Assembly (NCBI GenBank): GCA_050633465.1
Contig: JBOEGO010000007.1
Location: forward strand, 74,629 to 138,628
Direction of reading: 5' to 3'
Length of the DNA stretch: 64,000 bases
Source: UBA3069 sp050633465
Lineage (GTDB): Bacteria > Pseudomonadota > Alphaproteobacteria > Rhodobacterales > Rhodobacteraceae
Shown: piece after piece, positions 26,620-34,631 of the stretch
How the letters are laid out: the number at the start of each line of letters is the position of its first letter
Numbering within the stretch: position 1 is the stretch's first letter
Notes under the pieces: generated by a model
Told to the model about the DNA's origin: nothing
The model's input: only the letters and a program-made list of their open reading frames with translations
Database searches by the model: none
Translations under genes and position numbers: made by a program

Positions 26620-26657
26620 CAGGAGCCTGCGGCGCGAGTATTTTGACCAAGAAAAAG
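26620..26657. repeat. Dispersed 38-bp intergenic repeat, copy 2
   Basis: Same element as at 17311-17348, two mismatches over 38 bases, same orientation on the + strand. It begins 19 bases after the priA stop. Confidence 0.8.
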
Positions 26658-26703
26658 TGCAAGCGAGGCGCAAAACAGGCAGCTTTTGTTTTTTAGGGGT
26701 GGG

Positions 26704-26725
26704 CTTTTTCTTGGTTCAAATACTC
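26704..26725. repeat. Inverted partial copy of the dispersed repeat
   Basis: CTTTTTCTTGGTTCAAATACTC is the reverse complement, with two or three mismatches, of the A-rich half of copy 2 (26636-26657). The two arms face each other across 46 bases between the convergent priA and YeeE/YedE genes and could fold into one large hairpin acting as a terminator for both. Confidence 0.65.
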
Positions 26726-26762
26726 CGGGGTGAGCCCGTAAGGGCGAGGGGCTGGCCCCTTG

Positions 26763-26780
26763 TCCGGCCTTTGGGCCGGA
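26763..26780. terminator. Stem-loop after the YeeE/YedE gene
   Basis: TCCGGCC (26763-26769) and GGCCGGA (26774-26780), 7 bp with a four-base loop, one base beyond the stop codon. No T-run, so it may protect the 3' end rather than terminate. Confidence 0.4.
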
Positions 26781-26781
26781 A

Positions 26782-27846
26782 TTACGCCGCTGCGGCCTGT
26801 TCGCCGCGTTGATCCACCAGAAAATCGGTGGCCATGGCGCCGATCCACATGCAAAACAGCGCCAGCCATGCGGTTCCGGCAAAGATTGATCCGCCTGTGA
26901 CCCCAGCCCCGATGGCGCAGCCACCTGCCAGCATCCCGCCAAATCCCATCATGGCTGCGCCCAGCATCGAGCGGCGCATGTTGGATTCATCGGTGAAGCC
27001 CTGAAATTTGAATTCCCTTGTGACCCAAGAGGCAAGAAATGAGCCAAGGAACACCCCCGGCACCAGCCCGACATCGAATTCCAGCACCGCGTCGCGTTCC
27101 AGAAAGAACATCAGCGTATGGGCGGAAGGGCCGGTGAAGGTGGCGCTTTCGATTTGCACGGGATCGAATGCAATTTGCGACAATCCAAAAGTCAGCACCC
27201 AGCCAAGCGCCACGGCAAAGCCCACACCCGAGGCAAAGACCAGTCGCGCCGCGCCGATGCGGTTTCTGCGCGATACATAAAGCGCGGCAAGGGCGATCAG
27301 AACACCGATGGCAAAACCGCCCCATTCGGGCAGGCCTGTGAACGCCAGCAGGTCCATGTTGCGCCCGCCCTCGGTTATCCAGATCGCGGCCAGTTGGTCG
27401 CGCCAATCCGACAGGATGCCTTGCAGGCTCATCTGTGCCACGACGGCAAAGATCAGGCCGGATACAAGCGAGCGCAGGTTGCCTGTTGCGGCCAACACCA
27501 GCAAACGCCCCGAACAGCCCCGCGCCAGCACCATGCCGACGCCAAACACCAGCCCGCCGATGATCGCGCCAGACCAGCTGCCCGGAACGGCCATCATGCG
27601 GGCGTCCTGTGGTTGCATCAGGCCCAGCAGATACGCCCCCTGCACCCAGACCACAGCAGTGGAAAAGGTCAGCAACCAAACCGCGACCTTGTCGTTCATC
27701 TGGCCACGGGCGAATGCCACGGTGGCGGCGCGCAGGCAGAACCGTGATCGTTGCGCTGCCACCCCGAACACCACGCCGGTTATCAACCCGAACAGTGCCG
27801 CTGACGGGGCCTCTCCAATTCTTTCGACAATGCTGAGCAGGTCCAT
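26782..27846 (-). CDS. YeeE/YedE family sulfur-compound transporter
   Basis: 354 residues, about nine to ten membrane helices. The cysteines used for thiosulfate relay in the family are in place: RSRFCLRAA near residue 37, ARGCSGRLL near 110 and GGCAIGAG near 315. These inner-membrane proteins import thiosulfate or related sulfur species. The substrate here is inferred from the family. It is a single gene, convergent with priA and divergent from a cupin gene. The ATG at 27846 fits the family start. Confidence 0.88.
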   Translation of the reverse strand: MDLLSIVERIGEAPSAALFGLITGVVFGVAAQRSRFCLRAATVAFARGQMNDKVAVWLLTFSTAVVWVQGAYLLGLMQPQDARMMAVPGSWSGAIIGGLVFGVGMVLARGCSGRLLVLAATGNLRSLVSGLIFAVVAQMSLQGILSDWRDQLAAIWITEGGRNMDLLAFTGLPEWGGFAIGVLIALAALYVSRRNRIGAARLVFASGVGFAVALGWVLTFGLSQIAFDPVQIESATFTGPSAHTLMFFLERDAVLEFDVGLVPGVFLGSFLASWVTREFKFQGFTDESNMRRSMLGAAMMGFGGMLAGGCAIGAGVTGGSIFAGTAWLALFCMWIGAMATDFLVDQRGEQAAAA

Positions 27847-28037
27847 GACGCGCCTTTCACATATAGAAATTCAGGTGTCTGCATATGATGGGCGCGGGGT
27901 TTGTGCCTTGATGCAGATCAGTTTGCCCTGTGGCGGCGGGGCAAATGCGACCTGTTCGGGGTCGCACATGGGCATGACGGGGGTGTGATTCGCGATCACG
28001 GTCGGGGGGTAAACCCCAAACCAAGGAGGGCCGCGCG
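27847..28037. promoter_or_regulatory. Divergent promoter region, YeeE/YedE and cupin genes
   Basis: 191 bases. A loose palindrome CATATA...CATATG (about 27859-27885) lies just upstream of the transporter start, and a small GGGG-TAAA-CCCC hairpin near 28008-28019 precedes the cupin ribosome site AAGGAGG. No consensus operator can be assigned. Confidence 0.25.
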
Positions 28038-28568
28038 ATGACCGCCGAATATGACGATGAAATGATGACGGGCCTTTCTATGGTGTCGCCCGACGATATG
28101 ACCGCGCTGGTAGAAGAGGTCACAGAAGCGGCCCTGACCAGTGAACAGTCACCGCTGGCCCCGTCGTCTGTGGCGTTCAGCGTGGACACGGCGACCCTGC
28201 CACAAGAGGGCGGCAGTGGTTCCGAATTCGGCGCGAATTTCGGCAGTGTGATGTGGCGCACACTTGTCTGTGCCGATCGCACGCCATCGTCGGATATGGT
28301 GATGGGGCTGGCCGAATTCGACGCGGGGGGCACGCTGTTGCCGCACCGCCATCTACCGGCCGAGGTATATTATGGCGTTGAGGGGTCAGGCACCGTCACC
28401 ATCGACGGCATTGCGCATAAAATTGCGCCGGGCATTGCGGTTTTTGTGCCGTCAAACGCCGAACACGGCACCGTTGCGGGGCCGGAGGGTTTGAAATTTG
28501 TCTATGTGTTTCCCAATGCACGTTTCGCCGAGGTGGATTACCGGTTTTCGGCAGTGGCGCAGGGGTGA
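28038..28568 (+). CDS. Cupin protein with DMSP-lyase-like metal/tyrosine spacing
   Basis: 176 residues; an acidic helical N-terminus (1-60) and one cupin domain (about 85-165). The metal site is H103-x-H105-x3-E109-x-Y111 with H143 in AEHG, and it is followed by VYVFPNARFAEVDYRF. This residue set and spacing equal those reported for DddW DMSP lyase (H81, H83, E87, Y89, H121), whose Tyr is the catalytic base. ExY also occurs in other cupins, so the activity is only a candidate. A very good ribosome site (AAGGAGG) precedes the ATG. An MFS transporter follows after 54 bases. Confidence 0.8.
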   Translation: MTAEYDDEMMTGLSMVSPDDMTALVEEVTEAALTSEQSPLAPSSVAFSVDTATLPQEGGSGSEFGANFGSVMWRTLVCADRTPSSDMVMGLAEFDAGGTLLPHRHLPAEVYYGVEGSGTVTIDGIAHKIAPGIAVFVPSNAEHGTVAGPEGLKFVYVFPNARFAEVDYRFSAVAQG

Positions 28569-28622
28569 ACCGGGCGTAATCTCCCCCTCGTCAAGGCCGG
28601 ACAAAAGGCGTATTGGCGGGGC

Positions 28623-29864
28623 ATGAAACAGATCATTCCCCTGTCCGAGGCAGCAAACCTGCCGTTCTGGCGCCGTCCTGCGGCGCTGTTGTTCCTGATG
28701 GCTGCGGCCATGCCTGTGGCATTTGCCACCTGGTCGGCGTTGTTGAACAATTTCGTGATCGAGGTCGCGGATTTTGACGGATCTGACATTGGCTGGCTGC
28801 ATACGGTGCGCGAAATACCGGGGTTTCTGGCGATCGGGGTGATTGCCCTGATCATTTTCATTCGCGAACAGGTGTTGGGGCTGGTGGCGTTGATCCTGTT
28901 GGGGGTGGCCACGGCGTTGACCGCGCAATTTCCCTCACTTGGCGGAATTCTGACCATCACAATGCTGAGTTCCATCGGGTTTCATTACTATGAAACCGTC
29001 AACCAGTCGCTGCAATTGCAATGGTTGCCCAAGGAGCGCGCGCCGCAAATGCTGGGCTGGTTGCTGGCCGCAGGATCGGCCGCGACGCTGGTGGCCTATG
29101 TGCTGATCGTGCTGACATGGGACCGTTTGGGCCTGACCTATAACATCGTCTATTTGATGGCAGGAGGGTTCACCGCGGCGGTGGCACTGTTTGCGTTCTT
29201 TGCCTATCCGCAATTCGAAAGCCCCGATCCGCAGGTCAAGAAATTCATTCTGCGCCGCCGCTATTGGCTGTATTATGCACTGCAATTCATGGCCGGGGCG
29301 CGCCGCCAGATTTTTGTGGTCTTTGCCGGGTTCATGATGGTTGAATTGTTCGGGTTCAAGGTCCACGAGGTGACCGCGCTTTATCTGATCAACCTTGTGG
29401 CCAATATGGTTTTCGCGCCGCTGTTGGGGCGCGCTGTGCACCGGTTTGGCGAACGCAATGCGTTGAGGTTTGAATATGTCGGGCTGGTGATCGTGTTCCT
29501 GCTGTATGGCGGGGTTTACTGGTTTGGATGGGGGGTGTTGGTGGCATCGGCGCTATATGTGATTGACCACATGTTTTTCGCATTGGCGCTGGCGTTGAAA
29601 ACCTATTTCCAGAAAATCGCCGACCCGGGCGATATTGCCCCCACGGCAGCGGTGGCATTCACGATCAACCACATTGCGGCGGTGTTTTTACCCGCAGGAC
29701 TGGGGTATTTGTGGTTGGTGTCGCCTGCTGCGGTGTTCTTTTTGGCGGCGGGCATGGCTGGCACATCGCTGGCATTGGCCAGCCTGATCCCGCGCCATCC
29801 GGAAAAGGGAAACGAGACGGTTTTTTCACGCTTTACCACCCCTGCGCCGGGTGCTGCGGAATAA
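28623..29864 (+). CDS. MFS-type transporter
   Basis: 413 residues with about eleven to twelve hydrophobic helices and a central cytoplasmic loop near residues 200-215 (PQVKKFILRRRYW). The fold matches the major facilitator superfamily. The substrate cannot be told, and I see no strong subfamily motif. The start at 28623 lies 54 bases after the cupin gene on the same strand, so the two are probably cotranscribed and may share a substrate pathway. Inner membrane. Confidence 0.8.
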   Translation: MKQIIPLSEAANLPFWRRPAALLFLMAAAMPVAFATWSALLNNFVIEVADFDGSDIGWLHTVREIPGFLAIGVIALIIFIREQVLGLVALILLGVATALTAQFPSLGGILTITMLSSIGFHYYETVNQSLQLQWLPKERAPQMLGWLLAAGSAATLVAYVLIVLTWDRLGLTYNIVYLMAGGFTAAVALFAFFAYPQFESPDPQVKKFILRRRYWLYYALQFMAGARRQIFVVFAGFMMVELFGFKVHEVTALYLINLVANMVFAPLLGRAVHRFGERNALRFEYVGLVIVFLLYGGVYWFGWGVLVASALYVIDHMFFALALALKTYFQKIADPGDIAPTAAVAFTINHIAAVFLPAGLGYLWLVSPAAVFFLAAGMAGTSLALASLIPRHPEKGNETVFSRFTTPAPGAAE

Positions 29865-29999
29865 ATAAGCGTTTTTCCGCCCTGCGGGAGAACTGAACGT
29901 CACGTCAACCAACCCTGTTCGCGCCCATTGCTTCGGTCTAGGTATAGGACACAAGTAATGCCCTATCCCTTGTCGGACAGGCGCGCGAAAGGACATCCA

Positions 30000-31382
30000 A
30001 TGCACACACCGGGCAAATTTACCACCGGATCAACCATGCGTCATGTGATGGTCATGACCCTGACCGGCTCTCTGGGCCTTAGCTTTATGTTTCTGGTGGA
30101 TTTTCTGGCGCTGTTCTGGATTTCACGCCTGAATGACGAGGTGCTGATCACCGCCATTGGTTTTGCGGGTGTAATCCAGTTTTTCGTGGTGTCCGTGGCC
30201 ATGGGGATGATGATTGGCGCTGTGGCACTGGTCAGTCGCGCCCTGGGGCGCGGTGACCAAGAGGAGGCGCGCCGGATCGCAGGGTCGGCCATGGTTTACG
30301 CCATTGCGGTGCAAACGGTCATCGCGGCGACGGTATTCGTTTTTCGCCGCCCCCTGCTGGCCTGGTCGGGGGCCGAGGGCGAGGCCCTGGACGTGGCCGT
30401 GCAATTCCTGACCATATCCCTGCCATCGCTGCCGATGATCGCGGCGGGCATGACCGCATCGGCGGTGCTGCGTGCGGCGGGTGATGCGTGGCGGTCGATG
30501 TTGGTGACCACATCCGCCGGATTGGTGGCGCTGGTGGTGGACCCGTTGCTGATCATCTGGATGGGGTTGGGCGTGCCCGGTGCGGCGATTGCGATCATCA
30601 TCAGCCGCTCGGTCATGGTTTCGCTGGGGCTGTATTGGGCGATCAAGGTGCGCAAATTGCTGGGCCGTCCCAGCCTGCCGGACCTGCGCCAGAACCTGCC
30701 CGCATTCATCGCCATTGCAGGCCCGGCGGTGGCCACCACAATTTCCACCCCCTTTGGCAACTGGGTTCTGACCCGTGCCATGGCCGAACATGGTGACAGC
30801 GCCGTGGCCGGTTTGGGCGTGACCATGCGTATGACCATTCTGGCCTTTGGCGGTATTTTCGCCCTGTCCGGAGCGATTGGCGGCATCATCGGCCAGAACT
30901 ATGGCGCGGGGCTGCCGCATCGTGTGGCCTCGGCCTATCGTGACGCTTTGATATTTTGTGCGGGCTATACCATGGTGGTCTGGGCCGTTCTGGTGGCCAT
31001 GTCCGACCCGGTATCGCGCACATTCGGATTAGGGCCAGAGGGCGCAGAGGTGGTTCATGTATTCGCCCGCGTCTCGGGGTTTTTCCTGTTCACCGGCGCG
31101 CTGTTCGTATCCAACGCGGCGTTTAACAATCTGGGCAAACCGTTCTGGGCAACCGCCGCCAACTGGACCCGTGACGGGCTTTTGATTTTCCCGCTGGCGA
31201 TGCTGTTTGGCGCGTGGATGGGGGCATCAGGTGTGGTGGTCGGGCAGGCGGTGGCCAATACGGTTGCGGGCATCGCCGCGGCCTGGGTCGGCTGGCGGTT
31301 TGTGCAACGCATGGGCGGCGCACGCGCGCCGCAACATCCCGTGCCCGATCCGGTCACCAACCCGGCCGTGCCGCCGATGTAG
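30000..31382 (+). CDS. MATE-family efflux transporter
   Basis: 460 residues, twelve membrane helices in two related halves, of the DinF/NorM type. The N-half segment LSFMFLVDFLALFWISRL and the C-half GQNYGAGLPHRV (residues around 300) are MATE hallmarks. It would export cationic drugs or metabolites by Na+ or H+ antiport. The frame opens at 29928, but the ATG at 30000 has AAAGGA seven bases upstream. It stands alone between the MFS gene and prmA. Confidence 0.9.
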   Translation: MHTPGKFTTGSTMRHVMVMTLTGSLGLSFMFLVDFLALFWISRLNDEVLITAIGFAGVIQFFVVSVAMGMMIGAVALVSRALGRGDQEEARRIAGSAMVYAIAVQTVIAATVFVFRRPLLAWSGAEGEALDVAVQFLTISLPSLPMIAAGMTASAVLRAAGDAWRSMLVTTSAGLVALVVDPLLIIWMGLGVPGAAIAIIISRSVMVSLGLYWAIKVRKLLGRPSLPDLRQNLPAFIAIAGPAVATTISTPFGNWVLTRAMAEHGDSAVAGLGVTMRMTILAFGGIFALSGAIGGIIGQNYGAGLPHRVASAYRDALIFCAGYTMVVWAVLVAMSDPVSRTFGLGPEGAEVVHVFARVSGFFLFTGALFVSNAAFNNLGKPFWATAANWTRDGLLIFPLAMLFGAWMGASGVVVGQAVANTVAGIAAAWVGWRFVQRMGGARAPQHPVPDPVTNPAVPPM

Positions 31383-31405
31383 GGCAGGGGCGGCGACCAC
31401 AATGC

Positions 31406-31434
31406 TTGACCCCGCCTGCGCGCCGCCCTAACCC
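31406..31434 (+). promoter_or_regulatory. Candidate promoter of prmA
   Basis: TTGACC (31406-31411), 17-base spacer, TAACCC (31429-31434), 28 bases before the prmA start. Confidence 0.3.
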
Positions 31435-31462
31435 ACGGGGCAACAACCGGAGTAGCAGCATC

Positions 31463-32335
31463 ATGCCCACCTTTACCGCCATCACCACCCTGACAGGCAA
31501 AGCCCCGGCCGAGGCACTGGGCCTGGCCATGGAAAGCCTGACCCCTGAACCCACCGGCGTTGGCGTGTTCGAAATCGAAGACGGCAGCGGATTGTGGGAG
31601 GTCGGCGGCTATTTCATCGAATCCCCCGATATTGCAGGGCTGGAATTGCTGGCCGCGATCCACAGCGCGAAACCGTTCACCGTGTCGGAATTGCCCGAAA
31701 CCGATTGGGTCGCCAAGGTGCGCCGCGAATTGACCCCGGTCGAGGCGGGGCGGTTTTTCGTCTATGGCAGCCATGACGCCGACAAGGTGCCCGCAGGCAA
31801 AGAGGCCCTGCTGATCGAGGCCGCAATGGCATTTGGCACCGGCCATCACGGCACGACATTGGGCTGTCTGCGCGCCGTGGATTATCTGGCGGATCAAGGG
31901 TTCGTCGGGCAAAACGTGGCCGATATCGGTTGCGGCACTGCGGTGCTGGCCATGGCCGCCGCCCGCATCTGGCCCAATCCCGTTCTGGCGGGCGATATTG
32001 ACGAGGTCGCAGTGGACGTGGCCCGCGCCAATGTCGCTGCGAACGATCTGGAGGGGCGCGTGATCTGCGTCGAAGGGGCGGGTTTCGGCCACCCCGACCT
32101 GACCGATGCCGCCCCCTTTGATCTGGTGTTTGCCAATATCCTGAAGGGTCCGTTGATCGACCTTGCACCGGATATGGCGGCGCACCTGCAACCACTGGGA
32201 TATGCGATTCTATCAGGGATTTTAGTAGAGCAGGCCGATGATGTGGTGGCGATTTACGCCGAAAACGGCATCAATCTGGTGAAACGCACCGATATTGGTG
32301 AATGGACAACGCTAATCCTGCGCCAAAATTTGTGA
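31463..32335 (+). CDS. prmA: Ribosomal protein L11 methyltransferase
   Basis: 290 residues. An N-terminal substrate-recognition domain (1-85) precedes a class I SAM domain with AFGTGHHGTT (123-132), DIGCGTAVLA (154-163) and FDLVFANIL. PrmA trimethylates several amino groups of ribosomal protein L11 and is dispensable in E. coli. The frame opens far upstream within the MATE gene. The ATG at 31463 is the first that gives the family N-terminus, with CGGAG upstream. Confidence 0.95.
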   Translation: MPTFTAITTLTGKAPAEALGLAMESLTPEPTGVGVFEIEDGSGLWEVGGYFIESPDIAGLELLAAIHSAKPFTVSELPETDWVAKVRRELTPVEAGRFFVYGSHDADKVPAGKEALLIEAAMAFGTGHHGTTLGCLRAVDYLADQGFVGQNVADIGCGTAVLAMAAARIWPNPVLAGDIDEVAVDVARANVAANDLEGRVICVEGAGFGHPDLTDAAPFDLVFANILKGPLIDLAPDMAAHLQPLGYAILSGILVEQADDVVAIYAENGINLVKRTDIGEWTTLILRQNL

Positions 32336-32441
32336 ATGTGTAAATGTTTCGGCAATCTTCATATGGGCGCCCGATTTTTAACACAAACTCGGGTTAACCA
32401 TAGGTAAGCTTGTTAGACACCATTATTCGGAGGCTGTTGTC

Positions 32442-32786
32442 ATGGCCGACACATTTGCAGAATTTGAAACACGCCTGCGTCGGATTGGCCGTAAACGCGC
32501 CAAGCTGGCAAACGGTTATACATCCGTGGTCGGCAAAGACGGGCTGATCATCGTGAAACCACGCCGTTCGCGCCGTGGTGTTCCGGTGAAAGGCATCGCA
32601 CTGCTGGTTTGCGGCTTCTTCGGGTTTAAGGGGCTGTTGCTGGGCCATCTGGGGGCAGAAACCTATAATGACAGGTTGACGCGCCTGTCCTCCGGCACCC
32701 CGATCGAACAGGCGGGCGCTGCGGCGTTGTCGCCCGATGCGGTCAGCGTCTGGGTGGCCGGACAGGTTGGCCCGCTTTTGCGCTGA
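32442..32786 (+). CDS. Conserved hypothetical protein, single membrane helix
   Basis: 114 residues. A basic N-terminal part (RLRRIGRKRAKLANGYTSVVGKDGLI; strongly positive between 10 and 48) is followed by one hydrophobic segment (about 50-68, GIALLVCGFFGFKGLLLGH). A C-terminal part of 45 residues, probably periplasmic, ends VSVWVAGQVGPLLR. A CGGAGG ribosome site precedes the ATG. I do not recognise a named family, but it looks like short roseobacter membrane proteins of unknown role. A TTAACCATAGGTAAG element 47 bases upstream resembles a weak CtrA box. It ends before a strong terminator. Confidence 0.7.
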   Translation: MADTFAEFETRLRRIGRKRAKLANGYTSVVGKDGLIIVKPRRSRRGVPVKGIALLVCGFFGFKGLLLGHLGAETYNDRLTRLSSGTPIEQAGAAALSPDAVSVWVAGQVGPLLR

Positions 32787-32831
32787 TTGCGACATTTGCC
32801 AGTGCCGCCGCAATCCGGCCCTGACCAAATA

Positions 32832-32867
32832 AAAACCGCCGCGTCCCGTTTCGGGCGCGGCGGTTTT
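32832..32867. terminator. Bidirectional terminator
   Basis: Twelve-bp perfect stem AAAACCGCCGCG (32832-32843) with CGCGGCGGTTTT (32856-32867); the loop itself can pair CCCG/CGGG. It lies between convergent small genes. Confidence 0.9.
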
Positions 32868-32890
32868 CGTTTCAAACGGATTGTGCTGGA

Positions 32891-33091
32891 TCAGAAATAG
32901 GCGGCAATATCGCCACGGCACAATCCGATGTCTTCCAGTTGGCTGTCGGTCAGGTTGGACAGGGCGGCGCGGGTGCGGCGTGCAGCGCGCAGGTCGGAAA
33001 AGCCGGTCATCAAAACCGAAACAGCGCGGCTGATCCGGGCGGAAATCTCTAGCGAAAGCGAAGATGTGCGGTTGGTGTCATACATGGCCAT
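32891..33091 (-). CDS. DUF1127 small basic protein
   Basis: 66 residues. The C-terminal half, TRAALSNLTDSQLEDIGLCRGDI (about 40-62), is the DUF1127/YjiS domain: a short Arg-rich helix followed by L-x-x-L-x-D-x-x-L-x-D-I-G. Such proteins in alphaproteobacteria bind RNA and affect RNA turnover and phosphate/carbon metabolism. This specific one is unstudied as far as I know. The ATG at 33091 follows GGAG. Monocistronic; it shares the terminator at 32832 with its convergent neighbour. Confidence 0.88.
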   Translation of the reverse strand: MAMYDTNRTSSLSLEISARISRAVSVLMTGFSDLRAARRTRAALSNLTDSQLEDIGLCRGDIAAYF

Positions 33092-33419
33092 GGGAAGGCT
33101 CCATCAAAGAAGGGATGGGGCAACTTCTGGCCCCGATTGCGTTCGATCTGGCATCTAGTCCCGAAGCTGCATCCGCACAACTGGCGTTTTTTGCATAGCG
33201 CCTTGCAATTTGTGCATATCTTTTGGGCAGAAAAAGAATAACAAAAATAATAAGTTAATGCGAAAGACCTGTGACGGTTTCGGTATTTTAGGCGTCGTTT
33301 TTGCGCAAAACCCATGTTGCAGACCTGCCATTCGGGCAAAGTGTTGCATTCTATTCATATTGGCGTTTGTTCGCGTTTCGTGCTACTGCATCCAAAAGGC
33401 AACAGGGCGGGGCGAAATA
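33092..33419. other. 328-bp region upstream of ruvC and the DUF1127 gene
   Basis: Divergent promoters are expected here. The middle (33225-33265) is unusually A-rich for this genome (AGAAAAAGAATAACAAAAAT). GTTC-N7-GTGC at 33369-33383 is one base from the alphaproteobacterial LexA box GTTC-N7-GTTC, 36 bases before ruvC. No gene is seen. Confidence 0.4.
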
Positions 33420-33923
33420 TTGCGGGTTTTAGGTATTGATCCCGGTTTGCAGAACATGGGCTGGGGGGTGATCGACGTGGATGGATCGCGGCTTAGCCAT
33501 GTTGCCAACGGTATTTGCCATTCGGGCAAGGGCGAACTGGCGCAGCGGTTGCTGCTGCTGCACGAACAGCTGACCGAGGTGCTGCAACGGTTTGCCCCCA
33601 CCACTGCCGCCGTCGAACATACATTCGTGAACAAGGACGGGGCAGGGACGCTGAAACTGGGGCAGGCCCGTGCCATCGCCCTGTTGGTGCCTGCGCAGGC
33701 CGGGCTGGACGTGGGCGAATATGCCCCCAACAAGGTTAAAAAATGCGTTGTTGGTGTGGGGCACGCTGCCAAACAACAGGTGGACCACATGGTGCGGATG
33801 CAATTGCCCGGCGTGGTGATCAACGGCCCCGATGCGGCAGATGCACTGGCCATTGCCATGTGCCACGCCCATTACGCCCGCGCCAATGGCGCAATGGAAG
33901 CCGCGCTGCGGGCGCAGGCATGA
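33420..33923 (+). CDS. ruvC: Crossover junction endodeoxyribonuclease RuvC
   Basis: 167 residues from a TTG start, giving M-RVLGIDPGLQNMGWGVI as in other RuvC proteins. The open frame extends to 33210 through AT-rich non-coding sequence and is rejected there. The catalytic acidic residues are D7 (GIDPG), a Glu in AAVEHTF and the C-terminal pair in NGPDAADALA. It cuts Holliday junctions held by RuvAB. First gene of ruvC-ruvA-ruvB; 21 bases to ruvA. Confidence 0.93.
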   Translation: MRVLGIDPGLQNMGWGVIDVDGSRLSHVANGICHSGKGELAQRLLLLHEQLTEVLQRFAPTTAAVEHTFVNKDGAGTLKLGQARAIALLVPAQAGLDVGEYAPNKVKKCVVGVGHAAKQQVDHMVRMQLPGVVINGPDAADALAIAMCHAHYARANGAMEAALRAQA

Positions 33924-33944
33924 TAGATAAAAGAGAGCGCAAGC

Positions 33945-34628
33945 ATGATTGGTAAAGTCACTGGCCGGATCGAATATCGCGGCGAAGATCACGTGCTGAT
34001 TGACGTGCGCGGTGTGGGCTATCTGGTTTATTGCTCTGACCGGACGCTCGCAACCCTGCCCCCGGTTGGCGAAGCTGCGGCCCTGTTCACCGATCTGCTG
34101 GTGCGCGAGGATCTGCTGCAATTGTTCGGCTTTCCCAGCATGTTGGAAAAGGAATGGCACCGTTTGTTAACGTCGGTGCAGGGGATCGGGGCCAAGGCAT
34201 CTCTGGCGATCCTTGGCACATTGGGCGCCGAGGGCGTCGGGCGCGCCATTGCCCTGGGTGATGTGACCGCGATCAAGGCGGCCAAGGGGATCGGGCCAAA
34301 AACCGCACAGCGCGTGGTGATCGAATTGAAAGACAAAGCCCCGGCATTGATGGCCATGGGGGGCAGCATGTCCGACGCGATGGATGGCATGGACGCGGTG
34401 GTATTGGAACCGGTCGAACCTGCGCTCAAACCCCGCCGGACCCCTGCCAAAAAGCAGGCCAGCAGCAATGCAGCCGCGCAATCCGATGCGCTGTCGGCCC
34501 TGTCGAACCTTGGCTATGCCCCCGCCGATGCGGCGCAGGCCGTGGCGCAGGCAGCGGGAGAGGCCGAGGGCGCAGACGCCCAGGCCCTGATCCGCGCCGC
34601 GCTGAAGCTGCTTGCGCCGAAAGGATAG
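33945..34628 (+). CDS. ruvA: Holliday junction branch migration protein RuvA
   Basis: 227 residues. Domain I is an OB fold (MIGKVTGRIEYRGEDHVLID). Domain II has helix-hairpin-helix pairs (LTSVQGIGAKASLAIL and AAKGIGPKTAQRVVIEL). There is an Ala/Pro-rich linker (about 130-175), and domain III (SALSNLGYAPADAAQAVAQA) contacts RuvB. The tetramer holds the four-way junction. It is slightly longer than E. coli RuvA (203) because of the linker. It lies between ruvC and ruvB with three bases to ruvB. Confidence 0.97.
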   Translation: MIGKVTGRIEYRGEDHVLIDVRGVGYLVYCSDRTLATLPPVGEAAALFTDLLVREDLLQLFGFPSMLEKEWHRLLTSVQGIGAKASLAILGTLGAEGVGRAIALGDVTAIKAAKGIGPKTAQRVVIELKDKAPALMAMGGSMSDAMDGMDAVVLEPVEPALKPRRTPAKKQASSNAAAQSDALSALSNLGYAPADAAQAVAQAAGEAEGADAQALIRAALKLLAPKG

Positions 34629-34631
34629 CGG

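Noticed and set aside
33210..33419. 70-codon extension of ruvC
   Set aside because: Lys/Asn/Cys-rich translation of AT-rich promoter DNA; RuvC similarity starts at RVLGIDPG after TTG 33420.
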